Source of the DNA: an uncultured Thioclava sp.
Lineage (GTDB): Bacteria > Pseudomonadota > Alphaproteobacteria > Rhodobacterales > Rhodobacteraceae
Direction of reading: 5' to 3'
Assembly: GCF_913064665.1 (NCBI RefSeq)
Contig: NZ_CAJYBT010000011.1
Location: 34,877 to 98,876 of the forward strand
Length of the DNA stretch: 64,000 bases
The position numbers and the translations under genes are program-made. Positions 1 through 7,617 of this stretch are shown in pieces. Each line of letters opens with the position of its first letter. Within the stretch, counting starts at the first letter, position 1. The notes beneath the pieces are model-generated. The model searched no databases. It saw nothing but the letters and a program-made list of their open reading frames with translations, and had not been told where the DNA came from.

Positions 1-2107
1 CCAGCTCAAGGCTTTCCACTTCGCCGTGGAAACTGTCTTTCACACCAAACGGATTGCCCAACGCCAATCCCCAATATTCCATCGGGCGGGTTTCACCCGA
101 CACCGAGCCCTGCCCGATCAGCGCGCCATCGCCGTGGACTTCGAAATGGCTTTTCGCGGCGTCATATTCAAAGCTCACATCATGCCACTTTCCGTCGTAA
201 AGCGGGATCCGCTTGGTGCGCAAAAGCAGCCGTTGGCCATTGGCAGGCCAGAATTCCACGGTAAACGTGCCGCGCCCCGTCGCCTTGATAATCAAGGATT
301 GATGAATGCGCACAACCTCACCTGCGGATTTGAAATCGCCCATCGCACGCAGCCGCATCGACAGTTTAAAGCTGTCCGCCTCGAAAAACGGCGCAATCAT
401 CTCGGCGGGCACATCGATTGCGCCGCCGCCTGCGCCAAATTCCAGCGCGCCGGGAGACACGGCGATGGTGGAAAGCACCTTGGGTTCCGCGCCGACATGC
501 GACACGATCCGACCGATTTCAGGGTCAAACGTGAGCACCCGGCTGTCGCGCACCGCAATCTGGCCCTGTGCCGAGCGGCTTTGCCCATCTGGCAACATGG
601 CCGTCAGGGTGATGCGATAATTGCCGGGGCGTTCAAAGGTAAATGGCACCTTGGCGCCCGCGATCTTGTCGGCCTTGCCGATCTGCCAGTCATAAGTGAC
701 TTTGCTTGGGTTAACGCCGTCTGGCAGCACGGTTTTGGCCGCATCAAACAGCAGTTCTTTACCACCTTCCGGCGCAGCCCCGATACGCATCACCGGTTGC
801 AGCGTCCTGTCCTGCGCCAGTCCATCCAATTGCGGCGCCCCGATACCAGCCCCCGCCAGCGCACCGCCGGGAAGATAGTCGAAATTGCGCAGATCATCGG
901 GCAGTCCGGTGCGCGCGGCCACGAACAGCGTGTCATAGAAATTTGGACGACCAGGAGAGACATCCTGAATCAGCAGATTGTCCTTCACGCTCCAGTCGGT
1001 CTGCCCGACAGGCCCCGAAATTTCGCCCACAACGTTCTTTTCAATCACCACGTCACGCGCGTCACGCGCCACCCGTATCTGGGGAATCCACAGCTTGGGG
1101 TGGCCCTCGACCCCTTGTGAAAATGCGTTATGGATGAGCGTGTTATTGGTAATCTCGACGTGATCGGCTTGCCCCAGCGTGATCCCGTGCAAATGCGCGT
1201 TGATGATCACATTGTCGCGGATCGTCACGTTGCGATAAAACATCTCGTCGCCCGCTTCGCCCCGATCCACCAACTCGTTGCGCATCAAAATGGACTGCGT
1301 AAACAGCCCCATGCCTGAGTTGAAGATGTTATCCGCAATCAGGATATCGTGGCTGGGTCGGGTGGTACCGGCAGTCCAGAACTGGATCATATCCGCATGA
1401 TCGGCCAGCTCAGCGGCGCGCAAGAAATCATGCATATGATTGCCCGTGATGGTCACGCGCGCGACCTGCGCAAAGTTCATCCCGTCCATGCGCATGTCGT
1501 GAATATCATTGTCCGTCACCGAGACATCGACGCAGTCGCTGACAACCAAGCCCCGGAAAAAGCGTCGAAATTCGTTGTTCTCGATGTGCAGACCGTTGGA
1601 TGAACGCAGTGCCAGACCGAACGCCGTGGGCAACGGGTTATGTTCGGGCGATCCCGCCGTCGGTGGGGCCAGATCGCCATCAAACACCGAGTTCCTGATC
1701 GTCACATCGCGCGCGGTAAACACCTGAAAGGGGCGTAAGTTTGCTTTGTCATCGGGGTGATAGTCGTAGTCGAACAGCAGGTCGTCAAACACCAGATGAC
1801 TGACTTCGCGCAGGTCCATCCGTTCGATGCGGGCAGGTTGTTTGGGGTCGCTTGAGCGAAACGTGATGGGCTTATCATCATCGCCCGCAAGCTTGGACAG
1901 TTTCAGCGCGGGATAATCGCCCGCAGCCAGACGCACCACATCCCCCGGTGCCAGTTGCGGCATGATCTCGGCCAGCGCACTTGGCCCTTGAGCCGTCCAA
2001 TCGCGCGCCTGTGCCGGGGTCATCAGCGCCAATGCCATCGCGCACGCCAAAGCGCCGCCTTGGAACATCCGCGCCATCAGCCCAAAACTGTGCATCTCAT
2101 ATCGCAT
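1..2107 (-). CDS. Secreted right-handed beta-helix protein with PKD-like and LamG-like C-terminal regions (partial)
   Basis: The 3' end lies beyond base 1; 702 codons are present. A signal peptide is visible (hydrophobic residues about 18-32, likely cut after AQA at 33-35). Residues about 100-400 carry the short repeated strands typical of parallel beta-helices (VTIRNSVF, LHIENNEF, VSVTDNDIHD, VTITGNHMHD, VTIRDNVI, VEITNNTL), with HADMIQFW near 237-244 as in many polysaccharide-acting beta-helix proteins. Residues about 465-520 look like a PKD/Ig-type domain (YDWQIG to GNYRITLTA), and 570-702 like a concanavalin/LamG fold. Start chosen at base 2107; an ATG at 2095 is an alternative. It follows the glycosyltransferase on the same strand after 146 bases, so a periplasmic or extracellular role on the cluster's glycan (lyase, epimerase or binding) is inferred. 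Catalytic activity cannot be read from the sequence. Confidence 0.85.
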   Translation of the reverse strand, partial: MRYEMHSFGLMARMFQGGALACAMALALMTPAQARDWTAQGPSALAEIMPQLAPGDVVRLAAGDYPALKLSKLAGDDDKPITFRSSDPKQPARIERMDLREVSHLVFDDLLFDYDYHPDDKANLRPFQVFTARDVTIRNSVFDGDLAPPTAGSPEHNPLPTAFGLALRSSNGLHIENNEFRRFFRGLVVSDCVDVSVTDNDIHDMRMDGMNFAQVARVTITGNHMHDFLRAAELADHADMIQFWTAGTTRPSHDILIADNIFNSGMGLFTQSILMRNELVDRGEAGDEMFYRNVTIRDNVIINAHLHGITLGQADHVEITNNTLIHNAFSQGVEGHPKLWIPQIRVARDARDVVIEKNVVGEISGPVGQTDWSVKDNLLIQDVSPGRPNFYDTLFVAARTGLPDDLRNFDYLPGGALAGAGIGAPQLDGLAQDRTLQPVMRIGAAPEGGKELLFDAAKTVLPDGVNPSKVTYDWQIGKADKIAGAKVPFTFERPGNYRITLTAMLPDGQSRSAQGQIAVRDSRVLTFDPEIGRIVSHVGAEPKVLSTIAVSPGALEFGAGGGAIDVPAEMIAPFFEADSFKLSMRLRAMGDFKSAGEVVRIHQSLIIKATGRGTFTVEFWPANGQRLLLRTKRIPLYDGKWHDVSFEYDAAKSHFEVHGDGALIGQGSVSGETRPMEYWGLALGNPFGVKDSFHGEVESLEL

Positions 2108-2253
2108 AATATATCGCCTGTCGCGGCCGCGTTCAGCGCGGCTCTGCTTACTGCTCGTGCCAATGAGAGTACCCCCTCAACAGAGCGTTAAACAAGAAAA
2201 ACACGGCAAATTCAGGGCGGCGGAACGGCGATCTGTGGCCAATCGGCACTGAA

Positions 2254-3114
2254 TTACAGATGCCCAAACACCGCTTGGCGCAGCATCCAGCCCATGCGTG
2301 CCAGCCGCAGTCGCGCCAATGTCACCAGCGCACGGCCCCGCTCGCCCGCGCCGTTCAGCCCCTTGTGACGCAGCACTTTGGGGCTATGGGCCAAAATTGA
2401 AAGCGGCATCAGCAGCGCTTTGCCCGCCCATTTCAGGCGCTCCAGCGGGGCCGATCCGTTCACGCCGAACCCCTCTTCGGTCAATCGCCGCCATTTGCGT
2501 GCCAGCGCCGCCCAATCCTGACGCGAAGGGTGACCCACGCGCAGCTCTTCAGCATAGACCAGTCGGTAGCCTTTCGCCGTCGCGCGTCGGCACCAATCGA
2601 GGTCTTCGGACAGACCCGCAATGAACGGTCCCGTGCCCTGATACACATCGCGCCGCGTCAGCAGGTTGCCGGTGCCGGAAAAGCCTTTTTCTTCGATATA
2701 GCGGCGGAAATCGAAAGCAAAGACCGTCTCGAACGCCTCCGCCCCCGAACGCGGCGGCGGCGTTTCGTCAAACACCGCGACATGCCCGCCCACCAGATCA
2801 CCGCGCGCCATCACAGCGAACGCGGTCGCGATCCAGTCGGGGTCAGCGACGCAATCGCTGTCGATGAAAAACAACCGCTCAGCCGTGGTTTCAGCCACGC
2901 CACGATTGCGCGCCTCGGCGGCCCCCTTTTTCGTCTCGGTCACGATGCGCAGATCGGGAAAGGCCGCGCGCAGCGGGGCCAGATCGACGGTCGAGTTATT
3001 GTCGACAACCAGCAGTTCGCAGCGCGCATCAATCTGGGGTGCAAGCCGTTCAAGGCAGCGGATCAGGCGGGCCACATCATTGTAATGCGGGATGATAACG
3101 GCAGCCTCAGCCAC
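2254..3114 (-). CDS. Family 2 (GT-A) glycosyltransferase
   Basis: A 286-residue protein that should transfer a sugar from a nucleotide-sugar donor to a growing lipid-linked glycan at the inner face of the membrane. The N-terminal GT-A fold starts with VIIPHYND (6-13), then VVDNNST (36-42), the metal-binding DSD at 85-87, and an acidic SEDLDWCRRA motif at 169-178 that supplies the usual catalytic ED. The C-terminal 80 residues are basic and amphipathic, suggesting peripheral membrane association. It overlaps the preceding pyruvyl transferase gene by 8 bases, which points to translational coupling in a minus-strand operon. Donor and acceptor sugars are unknown. Confidence 0.92.
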   Translation of the reverse strand: MAEAAVIIPHYNDVARLIRCLERLAPQIDARCELLVVDNNSTVDLAPLRAAFPDLRIVTETKKGAAEARNRGVAETTAERLFFIDSDCVADPDWIATAFAVMARGDLVGGHVAVFDETPPPRSGAEAFETVFAFDFRRYIEEKGFSGTGNLLTRRDVYQGTGPFIAGLSEDLDWCRRATAKGYRLVYAEELRVGHPSRQDWAALARKWRRLTEEGFGVNGSAPLERLKWAGKALLMPLSILAHSPKVLRHKGLNGAGERGRALVTLARLRLARMGWMLRQAVFGHL

Positions 3115-4276
3115 GGATCCCCTCCATCAGCTTCAAGAGCGCCGTGTCATAGGCCCCCAACCGCACAAGCCCCTTGGCCAGCGCCTCTTTCATCTCGCGC
3201 GCCAGCGTGTCGCGCATGACATATCCTTCGGTGATCGCGCCAAACACCTGATCGGCGGAACCGGCGGTGCAATCCACAGTGCGCGGATAGCCCAGCGTGC
3301 CAAACAGCCCCGCGAATTTGCGGCTATAGGCCATTGGCACCACTGGCACACCGCTGGAAAACGCCGCGATACAGGCATGCATCCGCGCGCCGGTAAAGAA
3401 ATCGAGCCCCGCAATATAGGATTTCGCAGCCCCCGGGCTATCAAACGCAGGCGCGCAGATCACGCCATGCGTGCCAGCCAGCGCCTCGCAGGCGCGCAGA
3501 TCATCCTCGATCACCATCGGCCCGTTTGGCACGATCACATGGGGCACCAGATGCACCTCGGCGCCCTGCCCCTTGAACCACTCAATCAGCCGCGCGATGA
3601 GGGCCGGATAATCAAGGCTCATGCCAAAATCATTACCGCCCTGATAGCCCCCCACCATCAACAGCCCCGAGACGTTGATGCCGACGCGCGGCGCACCGCC
3701 CTCGGCGCGTTCAGGCGGCTGATAAGGCAGCCGCAGCGCCAAATCCGAAGCCGCCACAATCGGCCCCCGATAGCCCAGTGCGCGCAACGCCTCACCCGAG
3801 CGCTCATCGCGCGCCGCCACCAGCGCCGAGCGGTTGAGCGTGATCCGCGCCAGCCATTTCGACCAGCGTTTCGAAAACGGCCCGATCGTCTGCGGGGCCA
3901 CCACCAAAGGCGTGCCCGCCAGATGCGCGGCGAACTTCATCCAGAACATTCGGATCAGCCGTTTTGCGCCGTAAATATCGGCGAAGCTATCGCCGCCTCC
4001 GATATCAATCACCAAATCGTTTGCTTTAAGAGTGGCAAACAAGCCTTTGGGAGACTTCAGAAAAGCGCCATCCACCTCGATCAATGTCAGATCATCGCCA
4101 GCCACGTAAGGCGCGCGCGCGTCTTTCCAGTCCAACACCGTGATCGCGATCTCGCGGCCCATCTGCCGCCCCAGTTTGCGCAGCAGCGCAACCTCGGACA
4201 CGGTCAACGCGCCAACGCCCAGATTGTCCGAGCGGGTCGAGTGAAAAATCAGGCAGATGCGCAACGGGCGACTCAT
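3107..4276 (-). CDS. Polysaccharide pyruvyl transferase family protein (WcaK/CsaB-like)
   Basis: A 389-residue protein of the polysaccharide pyruvyl transferase family, whose members add a pyruvate ketal from phosphoenolpyruvate to sugars of exopolysaccharides or cell-wall polymers. Visible family motifs are GGGDSFADIYG (93-103), PQTIGPF (128-134), AARDERS (154-160), and a C-terminal GARMHACIAAFSSGVPVVPM stretch followed by Y-S-R-K-F, the donor-binding region. Length is normal for the family. It overlaps the upstream FrhB-like gene by 4 bases (ATGA) and the downstream glycosyltransferase by 8, so the three are almost certainly one transcript. Some members of this family act in other sugar modifications, so pyruvylation is the best but not the only reading. 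Confidence 0.9.
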   Translation of the reverse strand: MSRPLRICLIFHSTRSDNLGVGALTVSEVALLRKLGRQMGREIAITVLDWKDARAPYVAGDDLTLIEVDGAFLKSPKGLFATLKANDLVIDIGGGDSFADIYGAKRLIRMFWMKFAAHLAGTPLVVAPQTIGPFSKRWSKWLARITLNRSALVAARDERSGEALRALGYRGPIVAASDLALRLPYQPPERAEGGAPRVGINVSGLLMVGGYQGGNDFGMSLDYPALIARLIEWFKGQGAEVHLVPHVIVPNGPMVIEDDLRACEALAGTHGVICAPAFDSPGAAKSYIAGLDFFTGARMHACIAAFSSGVPVVPMAYSRKFAGLFGTLGYPRTVDCTAGSADQVFGAITEGYVMRDTLAREMKEALAKGLVRLGAYDTALLKLMEGIRG

Positions 4277-5514
4277 TTTGGCCTCGAAAATGCGCGTCGG
4301 ATCGTGCCCGCGAAGTTGCGCAAATTCCGTACAATCGGGTTTTGGCGCGCACAGGCACGCAGGTCCATCCCGACATAAACGGGCACCGGGCGCGCCACCA
4401 GACGCAGCGCAGCAAGGCGGGCAAACAGCGCACGACGGCGCTCGCGTTGACCCGGCTGGATCGCGGCAAGCTTGGCGACATCGAAAGGCTGCGTTTGCAC
4501 CGCGCCTGCCGCTTCTGCTTGTGCCAAAATCTCGGCGCCAAGCCGCGTGCGCGCCACGATCAGGCTGACGCCGGGGGCCTCGTCAAAGACCGGATACCCC
4601 TTGGCATCGGTCTCCCAGGCATCGGCGCAGACCAGATCGGCGGCCACGCCCGTGCCATCGGCGCAAATCTTGCAGCGATGCTGAACGTGATGCGCCAGCA
4701 CCCCGCCCCAAGCGGAATGATAGTCGAGATCGCGCGTGCTGCCATCGCCAAGCGTCGCCGTCGCACGCCCCGGCCACCCGTTTCCGCGATAGCGAAAACC
4801 GGCAAGCTGATCCTCTGCGACGCCCATTTTCGCAAGCAGTTTTTGCGCGCCCGCAGCACTTGGAACGCCCGCGCAAAAGAATGACAAGATCACCGGGAAG
4901 GCGCGAGCCACGGCCGGGTGTTGCAGGCTTAGCGCGCGCAACGCCGAACAATCGCAGGGTTTCCCGATAAAGGCATAGCGCCGCCCCGAGGCCAGATATT
5001 GCGCCAGATCCGCAAGCGGGCTGGAGGGCGCATAGCGCGAGCCCGCCGCCTGTGCCACCTGCTCTGGCGTTTCACTGATGCGCGTGCGGTTGGCGGTGGG
5101 AGAGGCCGGATCGGCCTCAATCTGGATCACGCCATCCACCCGCCCCGAGGCCAAAAGATGCGCCGCCAGTGCCGACAACGCGCCCCCCGAAGCGCCGGCA
5201 AACCGCACGCTTTCATCGCCTGCCCAGCCCGTCACCATCTGCTGATACGGCCCCCAAAGCGGGTCGCGGCCCTCGCCTGCGCGCGCGCTCGATTGTCCCA
5301 ATCCCGGGCAACTTGCCCAGATCGAGGCCTCTTGCGGCCCGCTCAGATCCGCGACTTGCACCGGGCGGGGAAATCCCGGCGGCGTCATTTCCATTGTAAT
5401 ACGCCCGGGCGCCAAACCGGCACAGAGCCCGCAGCCCGCGCAAAGATCCCCCTTGGCGACGCGCAAGAGCGCCGTGCTGGGGCTTGTGAAGGGCTCAGTC
5501 TTTTTGGGTGCCAT
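4273..5514 (-). CDS. FrhB/FdhB-like (coenzyme F420 hydrogenase beta-type) iron-sulfur flavoprotein of a glycan cluster
   Basis: A 413-residue protein with the FrhB_FdhB N- and C-terminal domain pattern: an N-terminal cluster motif with C25, C28 and C31, GASGGALSALAAHLLASG (107-124), KPCDC (185-189), F-F-C-A-G-V-P (212-218), YRGNGWPG (242-249) and the C-terminal pair C281/C284 plus C296. Family members bind FAD and Fe-S clusters and move electrons. In polysaccharide clusters they commonly sit beside pyruvyl transferases, where their exact reaction is not established. The fourth cysteine usually following the first motif as C-P is A35-P36 here. First gene of the minus-strand operon. F420 itself is unlikely to be the partner, since these bacteria are not known for making it. 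Confidence 0.85.
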   Translation of the reverse strand: MAPKKTEPFTSPSTALLRVAKGDLCAGCGLCAGLAPGRITMEMTPPGFPRPVQVADLSGPQEASIWASCPGLGQSSARAGEGRDPLWGPYQQMVTGWAGDESVRFAGASGGALSALAAHLLASGRVDGVIQIEADPASPTANRTRISETPEQVAQAAGSRYAPSSPLADLAQYLASGRRYAFIGKPCDCSALRALSLQHPAVARAFPVILSFFCAGVPSAAGAQKLLAKMGVAEDQLAGFRYRGNGWPGRATATLGDGSTRDLDYHSAWGGVLAHHVQHRCKICADGTGVAADLVCADAWETDAKGYPVFDEAPGVSLIVARTRLGAEILAQAEAAGAVQTQPFDVAKLAAIQPGQRERRRALFARLAALRLVARPVPVYVGMDLRACARQNPIVRNLRNFAGTIRRAFSRPK

Positions 5515-5557
5515 GCTCTGCCAGTCTCATTTTGCATTGAGTTGAACAGGAAGAGCC

Positions 5558-5575
5558 TTGGGCTGACAAGCCCAA
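5558..5575. promoter_or_regulatory. 7-bp inverted repeat between divergent glycan genes
   Basis: TTGGGCT and AGCCCAA are separated by GACA. The repeat lies 44 bases before the FrhB-like gene and about 150 bases before the flippase start, in the only space shared by both promoters. An operator for a dimeric regulator is possible, but no regulator is encoded next to it, so this is a weak call. Confidence 0.25.
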
Positions 5576-5727
5576 TGCGCCTTACAGCGTTGCGAGCATG
5601 TCACAACAGCCACAGCCCACGCTTGACCGCAAGCCAGCAAGCGCCGAAACTTGCTCGAAAGCAAACCCGTCCCTTGCCGTTGCGTCACTCGATGCCTCGC
5701 GCAGACGCCGCGAGGCCCGATCCATTC

Positions 5728-7131
5728 ATGCTGCGCACCGCACTGTTTATCCTGAGCGGAAATGCCGCGACCTCGGCTTTGCTGCTGGCGCGCAACCTGT
5801 TGTTGGCCCGGTTGATCCCGGTGGCCGATTACGGGGTCGCGGCGACGTTTGCGATGGTGATGGCGGTGCTGGAAATGGCCTCAACGCTGGAGCTGCATCA
5901 GCAAATCGTGCAATCGCCGCGCGGCAATGATCCGCGCTTTCAGGCCGCTTTGCAGGGGTTTCAGGTGCTGCGCGGCACTCTTTCGGCGGTGGCGCTGTTG
6001 GTGCTGGCGGGGCCGATCGCCGATTTCATGGGCATTCCGCAAGCCACCTCGGCCTATCGCTGGCTGGCGCTGATCCCGCTGCTCAATGCGCTGCAACATT
6101 TCGACATTCACCGTGCCCAGCGCAGCGGGCGGTATTTGCCAGTGCTGCTCACGGGCACGCTGCCCGCATTTGGCGCGCTATTGGCGCTATGGCCCTTGGC
6201 AAGCATATTTGGCGATTGGCGCGCGGCGCTTTGGGCGATGCTGATTTACACGATCCTTGGGGTAATCACCTCGCATCTTATGGCCGAGCGGCGCTATCAG
6301 TTGCGTCTGGACCGGGCAGAGATGCGCCAATCCATGCAGTTTGGCGCGCCGCTATTGGTCAATGCCGCGATGATGTATCTGGTGTTTCAGGGCGACAAGG
6401 TGATTGTCGGGCGCTTGGCCGGGATGGAGGCGCTGGCGATTTTCGCGATGGGGGTCACGCTGACGCTGACGCCAACCTTGATCGGGGCCAAGACGATCCA
6501 GAATTTCTTTTTGCCCAAGCTGGCCGCCGCTCGCGCAGCAGGTCGGCCCGATGTCCAACGTCATCTGGCCAAGGCCGCGTTCGAAGCCGCTTTGCTGACC
6601 GGCTCTGTTCTGGTGCTGGGCGTGTTTTTCCTGGGCACGCCTGTGATCCATCTGCTTTTGGGCGCGAAATACGCCAGCCTGAGCGGGCTGCTCATTCCGT
6701 TTGCGGTGTTGCAGGCGGTGCGCGTGGCCAAGACCGGGCCGACGGTGGTCGCGCTGTCGGTCGGGCAAAGCAGCAATGGAATGTGGGGAAACCTGCCGCG
6801 CGTGTTGATCTTGCCGGTGAGCTATCTGGTCCTGCGCGAAACCGGATCGTTCGTGTTCGTGATCTGGCTTTCGACGGCGGCCGAGGCAGTGGGGCTGGCG
6901 TTGACGCTGTGGCGGCTGCACCGGGTCAGCCCGCTGCCGCGCATCCCCGCGCCCCTACTGACGAGTGCGCTGACCTTGATTTCCATCACCGCTGCAACCC
7001 ATTTCGCGCCGCTGCAAGGTCTAGGCGTCAAGGTCGACCTGTTGATGGGGCTGGCGCTGATCGGGATGCACGTGCTGTCGATGCGCGGGCTACGCTTCTA
7101 TTTCGGGCGCAGGCTACCGGACGAAATCTAA
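5728..7131 (+). CDS. Wzx/MATE-like polysaccharide flippase (lipopolysaccharide biosynthesis protein)
   Basis: About 467 residues with some 12-14 hydrophobic segments and the N-terminal layout of oligosaccharide flippases of the MOP superfamily (LFILSGNAATSALLLARNLL, then YGVAATFAMVMAVLEMASTL). These proteins flip undecaprenyl-linked repeat units across the inner membrane. A central QGDKVIVGRLAG loop is typical of the family. The open frame extends far upstream (to 4999) over the antisense of the FrhB-like gene; that extension has no membrane character and is rejected. The chosen ATG has a GAGG about 12 bases ahead; an ATG at 5692 would add 12 residues and lacks a ribosome site. Transcribed divergently from the transferase operon it presumably serves. 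Confidence 0.85.
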   Translation: MLRTALFILSGNAATSALLLARNLLLARLIPVADYGVAATFAMVMAVLEMASTLELHQQIVQSPRGNDPRFQAALQGFQVLRGTLSAVALLVLAGPIADFMGIPQATSAYRWLALIPLLNALQHFDIHRAQRSGRYLPVLLTGTLPAFGALLALWPLASIFGDWRAALWAMLIYTILGVITSHLMAERRYQLRLDRAEMRQSMQFGAPLLVNAAMMYLVFQGDKVIVGRLAGMEALAIFAMGVTLTLTPTLIGAKTIQNFFLPKLAAARAAGRPDVQRHLAKAAFEAALLTGSVLVLGVFFLGTPVIHLLLGAKYASLSGLLIPFAVLQAVRVAKTGPTVVALSVGQSSNGMWGNLPRVLILPVSYLVLRETGSFVFVIWLSTAAEAVGLALTLWRLHRVSPLPRIPAPLLTSALTLISITAATHFAPLQGLGVKVDLLMGLALIGMHVLSMRGLRFYFGRRLPDEI

Positions 7132-7147
7132 GGCCCCGCCGAATATG

Positions 7148-7178
7148 AAAAGACCCCCTCCGAAAGGGACGGAAGGGG
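7148..7178 (-). terminator. Rho-independent terminator after the nrdJ operon
   Basis: Read on the minus strand, CCCCTTCCG pairs with CGGAGGGGG around a 7-base loop (one T-G pair) and is followed by TCTTTT. It lies 111 bases past the stop of the 82-residue gene at 7289 and would end the nrdJ transcript. The plus strand has no T-run here, so it is not obviously used for the flippase gene ending at 7131. Confidence 0.7.
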
Positions 7179-7288
7179 CCAGTCTCGCTGATCAGGCTCG
7201 TTGATTCACCGCCCGAGGTGTTATTGGTTTCGCCTGGGCCTTCTCAGCGTCTAGGGCGAGCGCACCCGCCCCGGATCTCAGTCGTCTC

Positions 7289-7537
7289 TCAGTGCAGCGC
7301 CATCGCGCCTTGGCTGCGCAGCGTGACCGTGGTCGCAGCGCCCGCCATGCGGATGTCGATCACATCCATGCGCTGGCGGTTCAGATCACCGCCCAGCATT
7401 TCAATCGAGGCATAGCCCCTAAACGTCGCGTCGATCAGCGAAGTCAGCGCCTCACCGGTCAGATCGGCCTCGATCCCGCCGGGGATTTCACGCAGCGCTT
7501 CGGGCGTCACCCGCTTATTTCCAACGATCAGTTCCAC
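7289..7537 (-). CDS. Small conserved-looking hypothetical protein downstream of nrdJ
   Basis: An 82-residue frame with a GTG start preceded by AAGGGA six bases upstream, 80 bases after the nrdJ stop and before a clear terminator. The protein (MELIVGNKRVTPEALREIPG to the end) is mixed alpha/beta in appearance, without signal peptide, membrane segment or cysteines. I do not recognise a family. Placement suggests co-transcription with nrdJ. It could be a nonfunctional frame, but the ribosome site and terminator position argue that it is real. Confidence 0.6.
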   Translation of the reverse strand: MELIVGNKRVTPEALREIPGGIEADLTGEALTSLIDATFRGYASIEMLGGDLNRQRMDVIDIRMAGAATTVTLRSQGAMALH

Positions 7538-7617
7538 TTGCGTCCCTTCTCCGTCCCGTCTTCGCGGGCGTATCGTTCAAGGCCCGGCGCCATGGCACCG
7601 GACCTTTGTCATTGTCC

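Noticed and set aside
4999..5727. Long N-terminal extension of the flippase frame
   Set aside because: The extension overlaps the FrhB-like gene antisense, is basic and non-hydrophobic, and the flippase fold begins only at about 5728.
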